Assembly: GCA_963678675.1 (NCBI GenBank)
Contig: OY783199.1
Location: 1,681,501-1,745,500 of the forward strand
Source: Xiphydria camelus
Taxonomy: Eukaryota; Arthropoda; Insecta; Hymenoptera; Xiphydriidae
Direction of reading: 5' to 3'
DNA: 64,000 bases
In this document: positions 12,569 to 53,112 of the stretch, piece by piece
Numbering within the stretch: the first letter of the stretch is position 1
How the letters are laid out: the number at the start of each line of letters is the position of its first letter
Made by a program: the position numbers and the translations under genes
Notes under the pieces: generated by a model
The model's input: the letters and a program-made list of their open reading frames with translations, nothing else
Database searches by the model: none
Told to the model about the DNA's origin: nothing

Positions 12569-14534
12569 TAGAACACATTGGATCTAGACGTCGATGACGA
12601 CGAAGCGATCATTGTTAAACGACGGCCAAATCGATCGAGCCCGGCATAGAGAAAATTATCTTTATACATCAGCGCTCTGTAAAACAGAATCGAATGGCGG
12701 ACCAAAAACGTACTCATCTACTTGCTCCTTCGACCGCGCACAATACATATATGCCGCCGCGCGGGAAGCCGTCGCCATTGGCAACGACACCGAGAACGCG
12801 AGCAATTCGCGGATCATCGAGCGAGCGGTGATGATATCTACAGTGAAAAATCACTTCCTCGCTGCGCGCGATGATCCTCGATCGTCGCGTCCGGTTCTCG
12901 CGGCTCGACGAGACCACGGTACGGACAGTAGGTCCGCATGCGCACACGAGAGAGGTTACGGCTCTGTATTGGTAATGTTTGCACTGCAATTTTCCTCCCG
13001 ACTCTCGTACCCGTCCCCGCCCTTCAGCCGTCCTCCCCAACACGCCGATATAACACCCCCGCGAGCCACCCGGTCGTGTGCGAGCGCGCGTGCTATCGTT
13101 TCCATACGCCGGTGTATGGGCGCGCGTGGTTATTCATATAATTGCTCAATACCCTCGATTACGGACCTTATTCAATCATAATCATACCGCGGTGTTATTC
13201 GCAGACAAGCCCAGCTGATTGTAAGCATTCGAGTGTCACACTTATTCGACCCACACCCCGTCGCCGACTGCGTCACCGCGCCTCACGCGTAGGTATAGTC
13301 GTGGAGTTTAAACGACCCTCGTCGAAATGCCTCCGTCGCGACGTGAGCCGCTACCGACGCCACCCCACGAATCGCCGGGAAATTCGCCCGCTAATTTTCA
13401 GCTATCCTTTTCGCATAATTGTCGTTGGACGAAATCGAAATTAACTCGCACGACTCGTAACACCCCTGAGATCCCTCGGAGGAGCGTCCGCTTCTGTCCC
13501 GACCGGCCGGCGATGAAGCGGGCGAACACATCCCTAATTTCGCGAAGAGGGTAAAATAAACAGCTATACGGGTGCGGGAAAGTATAACCGAAGTTGTACG
13601 TACTCCGCGAGAGCGTTGCGCGACGGCTGAGTCTGGAGAGAGTCGAGCCACTTCGCTCGCGAAGGAAACAAAAGAAGGGCGAAAGAGAGGAGCGTAGGAG
13701 GGTGAGCGACCGTAACGGCGAGTCTTTCCGGTAATAATTACGACTATTGGCCCGAGCGTCATTACCGGGACACATTTGGGGAAAAATTCTTTCCATTCTC
13801 GGCTTCGCGTTTAAGACGTTCCAGCTGCGGCGCTATGCCTGCTCTCCCGCGAATGGATCCGCGATAATTGGGTTATAGCGATAAATAATATTCGGCTCTT
13901 ATCGTAACTCGTGGTCCACTTTGGGGAAAAATAAAAACCGCTCGCGAGCCGTCTACTGATGTCTCGAGAGCGAGTTAAGAATTCCCGCCGGCGGCCTGCA
14001 CGGCGCGCCATCCCTCTTCGAATTTTCGAGAGCTATTCACCCCTTTCAAACTTTCGCCACGCGATATACGTACTCTAATTTGTCGAAGCGCTAATTTCCA
14101 TTAATTCGACAAAATGAATCGTACGGCGGCTTGGTAATCACGTCGAAAAATCGGGTCGAAAGTAATTGTGCCCCGGCTACGATTCACCGGGGCTCGTCGA
14201 TCTTAGCGTCTCAGGCGAAGAATCATTTATACATCCAGTACGGCGATTCGTTGGTAGGTATACCGCGTTATTTCGTACGACTGATACACCTTTCTCCCCC
14301 ACCCCCCCTGCCGTTGAGCGGCCGCATAATTCATTATATCTGCATTTCAAATAATTCGATCCTTCAAGAATTTTATAACAATAGACATTATCGAGGGGTC
14401 GATCGCGTGATAAGGTATTTTAAACTGGCATATGACGCGTAATTCTTTCGAGGTGCCGAGGTACACGTTAGCCATGCGTACTGGACGCGAGCTTGCCCCA
14501 TATTTTATTTCGCACGTGTCTACCTACTCCACTT

Positions 14535-15181
14535 ACTGTGGAAAAATTTTATTCCTGCTCCGGATTTCGGTGAAACTTAGCCTACGGTCTTTGGTATGAT
14601 TTTCGAGGCGCTTAAACGACTCGCCGGGTATAATATATAAAGACATAATAAATATAATATATTATACCCGGCGAGTCGTTTAAGCGCCTCGAAAACAATG
14701 AGGCACCAACTCCTGGTGGAGCATAGGGCGCTTGCCTGCGCGGCCGCCCGGGCTGGCTCACCCCATACCGTCGCCACGCTCGCCGCGAGACACCTGTGAC
14801 GTCACCTGCCTCGCTTCGGTATCTCTTACCTCGTTGCGAGCCGATATGAGACGAGTGATGGCGAGGCGAGCCGAAGCATGCCACAGTAGATTCTCGCGGT
14901 GAGCGAAGCTCATCCATAGGGCGAGCGCCCTATGTTCCACCAGGGGTTGGTGCCTCATAGTTTTCGAGGCGCTTAAACGACTCGCCGGGTATAATATATT
15001 ATATTTATTATGTCTTTATATATTATACCCGGCGAGTCGTTTAAGCGCCTCGAAAATCACCCCAAAGATCATAGGCTGAGTTTCACCGAAATCCGGAGCA
15101 GCAATAAAATTTTTCCGTCATAAGTGAAGTACTCTGTATTTTCATATAATTTATGTAATTCCGGTAAGAGCTAGATTATAC
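14535..15181. repeat. Nested-hairpin inverted-repeat element, copy 1
   Basis: Outer inverted arms (about 14,537-14,696 and 14,950-15,181) flank an inner element (14,698-14,947) that has its own inverted ends: TGAGGCACCAAC at the left, GTTGGTGCCTCA at the right. Each outer arm contains a near-perfect palindrome of about 100 nt beginning TTTTCGAGGCGCTTAAACGA and ending with its complement. The left arm of this copy is diverged beyond 14,537. No transposase seen. Likely a non-autonomous foldback-type DNA element. Confidence 0.85.
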
Positions 15182-15640
15182 GTTTTAATCCTCAAGTGAC
15201 ATCGATGAGCACGATTATTAAAAATCGAGTGCACGACAACGATTCTCTTCCTCGCGAACATGCGAAACAGAATGTAACTACAAGGAAGAAATATTTCACT
15301 AATATGAAGAAAGATCAAATTGAGGTAAATGAATAATTACCTGCGACTCTGAAATTAATTTTTAGTAGATCCAACTAATGCTCTTTCTCCGTACAGCCGA
15401 GGATCGCTTTGAATAATTTAGAGCGATAGTCGGAGTTAAGTTAATATCATTGGATTCTCGGATTAAACAATCTAAGTTTGTTGGTTCTAATAGTCATCGC
15501 GAAAAGATGCAGTAAAATAAAGTCGCGATCGATTGACTAAGGGGCTTCACCTTCGACTGGCGTCGTGGAATCCCTGAGATCGTAATTCAAACGATCGTCT
15601 ACGTTGTACAAATTGTACGACGTCAGTTAATAGTTAAAAG

Positions 15641-16347
15641 GTATAATCTAGCTTCTACTGGAATTACGTAAATTATATAGAAATACAGAGTACTTCAGTC
15701 GCTATGGAAAAATTTTATTGCTGCTCCGGATTTCGGTGAAACTCAGCCTATGATCTTTGGTATGATTTTCGAGGCGCTTAAACGACTCGCCGGGTATAAT
15801 ATATAAAGACATAATAAATATAATATATTATACCCGGCGAGTCGTTTAAGCGCCTCGAAAACAATGAGGCACCAACTCCTGGTGGAGCATAGGGCGCTTG
15901 CCTGCGCGGCCGCCCGGGCTGGCTCACCCCGTACGGTAGCCACGCTCGCCGCGAGACACCTGTGACGTCACCTGCCTCGCTTCGGTATCGCTTACCTCGT
16001 TGCGAGCCGATATGAGACGAGTGATGGCGAGGCGAGCCGAAGCATGCCACAGTAGATTCTCGCGGTGAGCGAAGCTCATCCATAGGGCGAGCGCCCTATG
16101 TTCCACCAGGGGTTGGTGCCTCATGGTTTTCGAGGCGCTTAAACGACTCGCCGGGTATAATATATTATATTTATTATGTCTTTATATATTATACCCGGCG
16201 AGTCGTTTAAGCGCCTCGAAAATCATACCAAAGATCATAGGCTGAGTTTCACCGAAATCCGGAGCAGCAATAAAATTTTTCCATAGCGAGTGAAGTACTC
16301 TGTATTTTTATATAACTTACGTAATTCCAGTAAAAGCTAGATTATAC
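15641..16347. repeat. Nested-hairpin inverted-repeat element, copy 2 (most complete)
   Basis: 707 bp with outer arms of about 222 nt each (15,641-15,862 and 16,126-16,347) starting GTATAATCTAGCTT and ending with the near complement. The inner element (15,864-16,123) is almost identical to that of copy 1, at a constant offset of 1,166 bp. About 85 bp of right flank (16,348-16,431) is also shared with copy 1 (15,182-15,265), so the pair arose by segmental duplication rather than by two insertions. Confidence 0.87.
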
Positions 16348-17705
16348 GTTTTAATCCTCAAGTGACATCGATGAGCACGATTATTAAAAATCGAGCGCAC
16401 GACAACGATTCTCTTCCTCACGATCATGCGAAATAGTATGTACCTATACGCGTTAAAAAAATATATCTTTGTTTTGCAACGCATACGGGTTGAATGAATA
16501 CATGCAGAGGGAGAGAGAGAGACGAGGGAAAGAAAATAAAAGAAGAGCGAAAAAATGAAAAACGAACAATGAGTGGTGGAAAAAAAAAAGATACGAAGAA
16601 ACAGGTAGATAAGGAACGAGCTAGATAAAGAAAGCGAAGGAGAGGCTCTTCTCTCGAGTTAAATTAAAAACAGGCCCTTTTTGACTGGATACTTAATACC
16701 ACCCACAGCCAGGGATGGCGTGTGCCTTTAAACTCCGCCTCATTCTGCGCCTCCTCTCTTTCCCCCGCATCAACAACCGACGCCTCGCTTTCTCCCTTTC
16801 TCCCTACACTTTCAGGACCAATATTCCGGGCCGGCACTCGCGGATCCGAGGCATACGCGAAGCAACCCTCGGGGATTTCGGAAAAACGACCTCAAGGAGA
16901 AATAGGGAGAATATCGTGCTTTGAAAAGCCGAGCTTCGCAGAGGCGGCTAATAAACCAACGGGACGTAACCTCGTCGTTCGAGGAAACGAAAAGCCGCCG
17001 TGACACCTCTCCCGTGCGTTTGGTAGCCAACTGAATATCGCAGCTTGAGCGGAATTGGGGCGATACAATTTCGCGGATTCACCTTTCATCGTGTTGCTGA
17101 ATTTAAAATAGCGTGATTTATCACAGACTATTTTTAAGGTCGATCGAAATAAATAATAATGGAACATCGAACATTATAATTGTCGTATCAATCTTTAATC
17201 GCGACCAATCATGATTCATCGATTGCAACCCTCCTCCCGTGCGTATGTATTTCACCATCGAAGCCTCATAACGCGGTGTCGAAATTACCTCGGTCGGGTA
17301 GGGATCGTATTTCGGCGAGAGGATAGCCCAAATCCAACCGGACACAAAAATATCTCGAATACCGCGCGCACTTACGGGTGCCGAGCGAGAAATGCTGGGT
17401 ACCTGATTCACGCTCCGCTAATTTTGCGGTCTATTGTCGCTCGGCGCGATCCTACGAAGGATCTCTCGGTACCGCAACCACTGCGCGTACACGTCAAATA
17501 TCTCTGGGATAATGGTGTTATTCAAATGACGACGGACCCTACACTATATCGGGAGGTCCGAGTCGACACTAACGGCTGACTATGAATCTGTATGGCCAAC
17601 CTTGTATGCTTCCGTAACCCCTACGGAGAAAATGTGCGCTCGTCGAGAGCGATGCTGTGCTAACGTCGAAAAAAGTACAGGAATCGTCCTGAGCATTTCC
17701 CGATA

Positions 17706-17833
17706 TTTCCGCAAAAATCGAAATTTCTCGAATCGAACTCTCAACCACCCTATCCGGTGTATAATTTCGAGCTGATTCCAAAAATCGCAGAGTTCTCGAG
17801 AAAATCAGAACTCCGAAATATTAATGATTTTCT
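17706..17833 (+). repeat. Diverged dispersed repeat, copy A
   Basis: Shares CAAAAATCGAAATTTCTCGA, the CCACC block, GCTGATT and a final ATATTAATGATTTT with the copy at 35,056. Confidence 0.45.
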
Positions 17834-18162
17834 GCAGAAGAAAAAAATGTCTCATGCATGAAATCTCTGTTATTTCGTATTTCCTTCGAGATGTCGACTC
17901 GATGACCGTACTTTCCTTAATTAGTGCGAAAAGATACATAAGATAGCGTGGTCGACCACTCGATTCCAGGGTCCATGCCGACGAATGATCGTTTCGGGGC
18001 GGGTGAAATTGGAATAGGGAGTATCCAGATAAACCGTGCGAATGGAAGTCGGAGCCCTAATTAAAACCCGATGGCCCGTAGTAATAGCTGGCCCGGTCAC
18101 AGCGTCCTGCGGATTCTCAGTCAATCTCCCTCTCACCTATCGCATCCCTCTTGTTCTCGCTT

Positions 18163-18180
18163 TCTCTCTCTCTCTCTCTC
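18163..18180. repeat. (CT)n microsatellite
   Basis: Short CT run at the start of a pyrimidine-rich tract. Confidence 0.9.
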
Positions 18181-19366
18181 TTCCTCCCTTCCCCTCCCCA
18201 CCCATCTCACTCCCCGGCTCTATATATCTCGCATGCAAACCGTCAACCAGAATTAACTGACATTTACACAGCCGAAACGGGAATGCTGCAAAGGCTTCGA
18301 CGGCTTCCGTGTGGGTAAGTTCATCCTCTTTGTATCGTCGCGCACCCCCACCCCCCCGATTTGCAGACGGGAGAACTATTATTGCGTTAGATCTGTTTAA
18401 TTGTCGCCGAACGCCCCTAATGCCCTGTTCTCTCGGGCGCGGCATGGCTCTACTCTCCACCCCGCTACCCCTTCCGTTATACCGCGAGTCTAAGCTGCAG
18501 CCAGTGTAAAGGGTAGTCCTAAGTGGTGCGTAGTCTCTCGACGATGCGCGGGTATAGCTACCGGAAACGAGGATACCCGTTAAGTCGATCCGAACCCTGG
18601 CATTAAGTCGGATTACGAGCGATCTTCGGAGATGCGACGAGGCGAGATCGTCGGCGGTCGAAGACGACACGACTTCGTTACGCGTGTACGGCGAGGGGTG
18701 AAGCGGTTGATGTCGTACCGGCGCGTAGATCGTAGACAGCTTTGATGAGAAGCGGCAGCCAAAAAATTAGACGATGCTTCCTCGCCGTTCGCTGAATCGA
18801 TATACGTGGTCTCCATCCTCGAGCCGCTTTTTCAAAATCTCATTACTCCGACATAGAACGAAACACCTGGTATATCTCATCTTCGAACTCTCTCCAGAGA
18901 GCGTGGCGGCTCGCAGATTCTCCTCTCGCGGGAGTCTCGGAGATTTCATTCCGGGGGGAGCAAAGCCATTTCCCGAGAGCTCGCGACAAAGGCTACTTTG
19001 CGCCGCGGTAGACACTTTGATTGGTTTTAGTAGAACGCGCGGGCCAGAAATAAAGAGAGGTCGGACGGTTTCGCGCGCGGGACTGACGGGGCTTACCGCT
19101 CAGAGCGACTCGATCCTTTCTGATTAAACGCTCTTTCGATCACTCCCGTTCTCGCAAAGACGCGAACTCGCGTCGGCAAACCACCCGGTTCGCCCCGTTT
19201 GCCGTGCTGGCGATCGGATGCGGTCGCGGTAACATTCCCGTAGTGCCGATTATCGTTGACATTTCCGAGCGCGCGTGTACCCCGCGTCCAGTCTCCCGTG
19301 GAAACGGCAGAAGATTTGCGAGCAGGGGTAGACAAAAAAAGCGTTGCGCGTAGCCGCGTGTACTCA

Positions 19367-48577
<29,211 letters not shown>

Positions 48578-51205
48578 ATGCCGAGGTTTCGTAAAAAGAC
48601 AGGGCGAAGGCTGACAGTAAATGCAAAAAACGAGAAAACTTTGGGAGGTTAGATTGACATTCATCGGATATGATGCAATTTAATCTTTTCCCGACTCGAT
48701 CGAATAAATGTTTCGTTCATCTGTGTACACCGTCGGAATGATAATAATCACCTTTTGTTACAGATGTAACGATCAACGATTTCGCTAACTCCCCATCTGC
48801 AGTTCATGTGAGGTTAAAAAAAGCGTCTACAAACGTCTCTTGCGAAGGTTAGTTATGTGGTTCTTCTATTCGAAATAGGAGATCCGGGGGAGTAGCGCCT
48901 ATAGCTTCCCTTTGATAATATCAATACGATTATTTTCTATTATTTCGTTTACAGTGAGACACATAATGGAAAAACCGGAAGAGAATTTAACATGGGACGA
49001 AAAGCTTGACGATTTTGATCAGCATTTCACATTTATAGAGGATACCGATGAAGATTGTTCAAACTGTAAGATTTATATTGGCATAATTTGGGAATGGTCA
49101 TAATGTAGCATTGGCTCTGTAACACTTAAGGTACAATGTAGCCTGTACAAATGAATTACAGATCGTGCGCTTAAGACATCCGATAGAAATCGCAGAAAAG
49201 TAAAAACAAAAGAACCCCTGATGGAGGAGCACAGTGGTAAGTACTAATTTCATAAGTGTTAATCTGATATGTTATCAAAGACATCATAAATCACGTACCC
49301 GAGGACGAAGAAAGAGCTTGTGCTGTAAAGAGCCTAGTGAAATTATTTTAAAAAACTGCAATTATCGACACTCTCTCAACCCTTGACCGGCTATACGCGG
49401 GAGTAAGCGTAAGGTCTACATAAACTAACCCTATATGCGTAGAAGAAACTGAATAATAAATATTGCAAGAAACACAAACAGTCCCCTGCTCCTGACATCC
49501 TTGTATCCTACACGGCGTACAATAACGTATTACGCAATACTAGCCGGTAGTTGAGACAAGTAGAACTATCCAAATTCCTCTTACGAAAGTACAGATATGT
49601 TAATAATTTCCCAATATTCGTCATCCTGGTAAATTTTGTTTCAAAATGAATTCAACGGTTAAATATAAGATAAATCCGAAATGAAAAACTGAGGATCAGT
49701 TACTCTCGATCCCATGTGTATCTTTAATTTTATAGGTATCGATTATCCGTTGGATTTGTGGTTTCTCATATCCGAACACATCAGTCCCGAAGCTGTTGGC
49801 AAGTTTGCATGTATTTGCAAGAGTTCTTGTCACGTGGTGAAATCTGCAAAGTTTTGGTTTCACTTGTACAAACGGTAATTCCCTTGAATCAAATGTTTTA
49901 TTTGTTTCCCGTTGCATTTCGACTCGCTACAACGCGACAAGAATATATGAAATTGAAGCGAAAGCGCGGTACGATCGGTGAAAACGAATATAATAAATAA
50001 TATTAATGATAATAACAATGAACGCGTCACTTTCGACTCAAAATATCTCTCGCTTACGAGAGACCCGTTCGTTGAACCGTTATGCGTGTTACGACGTCCT
50101 CTTTCTATTTCTCATTACACATTTTCGATAAATCAACCACATCGTTCTAACAGAAAGATCATCTGATGAATAAATATGATCCTCAATCGTTGCGTACGAA
50201 AATAAATTAGTTTTCCATTAGTCGTTAGAGTAAAAAGAAGAAATGAAGTTTCCCCGCCACCAGAGACCCGTTCCGCCGATTTATACAGCCTAAGCTTTTA
50301 CAAAGGCAACTCCATCGCGTACTTCTGTACGATTAGGAATTCATATAATTATTCTAGATACTATCGGACCATAGTAGGCTTACCCGCACGTTTGCAACCA
50401 GAGTGTATGATGCGTCAATACGGATTGCGCGCTTGTGTGATCAGAACGTTACACTATACATATTTTTCTCGAGACCAAGAAACGATTTACAGTCGTTACG
50501 CGTCTCAGGAAGAAGAACCACATTCCTTGGTAAAACGTCAGTGCTCCGTTATGTGGCATAAAGTAGGTACTCATACTAATTCTTATTATTCCTCATACGC
50601 ATCCCAAATGGGGAATCGCAATTGAAAAAAAAATTACAGACAACCCGCGTTACTTCTAATTTTACTTTTCAGCAGGGAAAATTTAGATGGTATTTCTATT
50701 TCAAACTGAAAGAGACTCTCAGAACGCCAGGAATTTCCTTTAATCACATCGACAAAAAGCGTAATCGACAACCGAGCCTCATTGAAATGTTGGAAGACGT
50801 ATCTGCTAATTCCGAAGAAGGTTGCAAAGTTTTACAAGTACGTTCGAACTGAATTTATAAACGATCGATCTAGAGCACGATCGCATAACGATCTCTGCTG
50901 CGTTTACAGAATGAAGTACAAGCTCTAAATGTCTCTATTAATCGCAGGTGACTTGTATGAAGTACAGTATGGTTCCATTAGTAATCGGTTTAACGTTACA
51001 AGAAGTGTCTGTTAACTTGTCCCCCGGCTTTGATCATCATCGTCTACAGCTTGGATTTAGCACGTCCTACGCTCCAAAAAGTCCGTCAAGTCTGGTAGTC
51101 GTCCTGGACGGGGTTGTCAAAATTCGAGTTTTCGATTGGTGGCACCCATCTTACCCCCATCAAGATATGGTTTCTGCCATTCTGCCTCCCGCGGATGACT
51201 CGTAG
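48578..51205 (+). CDS. Transmembrane protein 183 (TMEM183) homologue
   Basis: Eight exons in consistent phase: 48578-48647, 48764-48847, 48955-49065, 49162-49236, 49736-49874, 50358-50562, 50673-50837 and 50948-51205, giving 368 residues against about 376 in human TMEM183A. Seen: basic start MPRFRKKTGRR, then DVTINDFANSPSAV, an acidic then Lys-rich linker, an F-box-like segment (YPLDLWFLISEHISPEAVGK), the conserved LPARLQPECM and LRACVIRTL, one hydrophobic span (SMVPLVIGLTL) and the C-terminal VFDWWHPSYP. The molecular role of the family is poorly defined; the F-box-like segment suggests a protein-interaction role (inference). Divergent from membralin with 1 kb between the start codons, and convergent with EMC3. 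Confidence 0.93.
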
Positions 51206-51588
51206 GACCGATACCCGTTGAATTTGTAAAGTAACGAGGAGTTAAGTTTACGAATCTTCTTTATTTCCGTTGAATCCTATATCGCCATTGAAACAAGAGA
51301 GCCGTCGCGCACCCTGAGTATAAATAATAACAAGACATCGCACCTATGATTACTTATATTTTATCAATCCTTTTCCCTTTACACATGGATGCATAGCTTT
51401 AATTTATCGCTCGCAATGCCCCAAGACAAAATCTCATTTAATTCGCTAATTACACGGGTATACACTCGACTGCCATTATAAGCATAAGCGAGATTATGGG
51501 ATAGGATATGGAGTTCTCAAATACTCTTTATTGTTCGGAGTATAATCCGTTTATTAATACGTCATAAAACGTGCGACGAAGAATTCGA
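51206..51588. other. Convergent 3' flank, TMEM183 / EMC3
   Basis: 383 bp of AT-rich DNA shared by the two 3' UTRs. It holds minus-strand AATAAA signals but no clear plus-strand AATAAA for TMEM183. Nothing else seen. Confidence 0.5.
51527..51532 (-). terminator. Poly(A) signal of EMC3
   Basis: AATAAA on the minus strand (TTTATT on plus), 57 bp after the EMC3 stop codon. A second copy lies at 51260-51265, within the 3' flank of TMEM183. Confidence 0.5.
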
Positions 51589-52555
51589 CTAATTTGTTTT
51601 ATTCTGATGATAAAGGCCTTCCGTAGCGGAATTTACTTTATTATGCGAGTCGACAAGATCGGCATCAGCACCGCTGAGAGCCCAATTATGCTCACAAATT
51701 TCTAATGCTTCCCATTCGGACTTGAAAGCTGCCTTAGGATCCGGTGGCATCGACATTGCCGCGCCAGATACTTGATCTTGTAATAGTCTGGACGTGTCGG
51801 CGGCGTTGTTCTCTCCTAGTACTAATGTATAGATAGATCTAAGTCCAAAAACGTTCAGAAAGTACCAGGAAGCAGAAGACACCCAAGCGGCATCTAAAGT
51901 AACCAATTCTATGCCTCTTTGGAGCATAGGTTTAAACCGTAGGGTTAACGGAAATGGTACCTTTGCTGAAAACACAAGCGTTCTCTTTTATGTCGCGTCG
52001 ATTTTGCGTAATCAGGATAAGAGATAAGCGATGTAGGATATTAGACAGTGATGGACCATAAACCATACGTACTGGTAACAAAGCCAGAAAACATCCAATT
52101 AATCCACCCGCCGATGAGAACCATCGGCAAGACGTTAGTCACGTTTCCCTTCAACATATCCGTCATCATGCCAGGATCCGTCATAGGATTTTGCGAAACC
52201 GGAGCACGTTTCTGCGTTTTGAAGTAACCCGTTTCAGCGTTATTAAAAAAATGTCTTCTCATAATAAATGCAGATCTCGGTATATACTGTCCGTTCTCTC
52301 TCAGAAGTCTGGACCGAATCATCACTTGACTGCAAATTGATAAGATTGATACAACCGTTTCATTTTGACGTAGCTTTTCGAGGTTACAATTACGATGACT
52401 CGCTACCTGTCTTGCACTTGATGCACTTCAACTTTTTTCTGCGACGCGAGTAACATGGAAACATAATGCCGGATAATTCCCACGAGGAATGTGATCACTA
52501 CGATAGGTAAAAAAACCCATCCGCGTATGTTTGAATCCAAAAGTAATTCGGCCAT
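51589..52555 (-). CDS. EMC3: ER membrane protein complex subunit 3
   Basis: Three exons: 52407-52555, 52073-52329 and 51589-51965, 260 residues, complete. EMC3 is the Oxa1-superfamily core of the EMC insertase, which places tail-anchored and multipass membrane proteins in the ER (known). Seen: [17 protein letters not shown] leading into span 1 (about 13-36), with the Arg of GIIRHYV in the region expected to line the hydrophilic vestibule. A cytosolic loop with [17 protein letters not shown] is followed by span 2 ([18 protein letters not shown]), [19 protein letters not shown] and span 3 ([20 protein letters not shown]). The soluble C-terminal tail is of normal length. The start is the only ATG at the head of the conserved N-terminus. 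Divergent from the glycosyltransferase gene. Confidence 0.97.
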
Positions 52556-53112
52556 TTCTACAGTCGTCGAAACGCGCGTGAGTTCGACCGCGTTTGACCC
52601 TAATCAGCTGATTATGTTAGGTTAGTTAACAAAAAAAGAAGATCAACGCGATCATCCGCTCGTAACAGGTGTGATGCACCTGATTGTTTATTTCTTTCGA
52701 CGGGCAAAATTTGTGAAATCGTTCGATATTATAACCAATACCTAGGTATTAGTATTACCGTCATTGGCGCGAAAAAGTATAGATTATTTACTCGATCTTT
52801 TAGATCAAGTACGTGTCAATACTTTTCCCACGTGGGAGACAAGCCGGTGAGGATGACGATCGTGAAAAGAGAGATTGAGAATAATTGATCTTTATCGATG
52901 CATCGAGGGTATGTAATATGCATTAACTAATCTCCCAAATGTGTATTCTCAACAATTCCGTTTAAATGTCCAATTAACTCAAGGGGGGCAGGGGGACACC
53001 GCTCTTAACGATAAGTACATACGTTCCAATTGCATCAAATTCAACTGGAACGTTGTGTTTTTTGCAGCTACATTTTTTCTCTCGGTACTACAGTCACGTG
53101 GTGACCGTTAGT
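52556..53112. promoter_or_regulatory. Divergent intergenic region, EMC3 / GT92-like gene
   Basis: 557 bp between divergent start codons. It contains a polypyrimidine tract and acceptor (ttttttgcag near 53066) that suggests a 5' UTR intron of the GT92-like gene. No other structure was recognised. Confidence 0.45.

Larger units (their letters stand above)
1..14500. other. CpG-rich non-coding DNA, presumed membralin intron
   Basis: No coding region on either strand is supported. Long ORFs here run antisense to one another and are artefacts of high GC and of CT/GA tracts. It holds CT/GA microsatellites, three small inverted-repeat elements and one hairpin repeat (listed separately), and a CG tract with twin E-boxes. 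It is intronic to membralin if the missing 3' exons lie to the left. Confidence 0.55.

Noticed and set aside
14612..16083. Duplicated 101- and 66-codon minus ORFs in the nested-hairpin elements
   Set aside because: They run through inverted-repeat arms and palindromes, are present only because the DNA is duplicated, and resemble no transposase.
53053..53112. Longer N-terminus for the GT92-like protein
   Set aside because: The extension crosses a likely splice acceptor (ttttttgcag) and adds residues not expected before a type II anchor.
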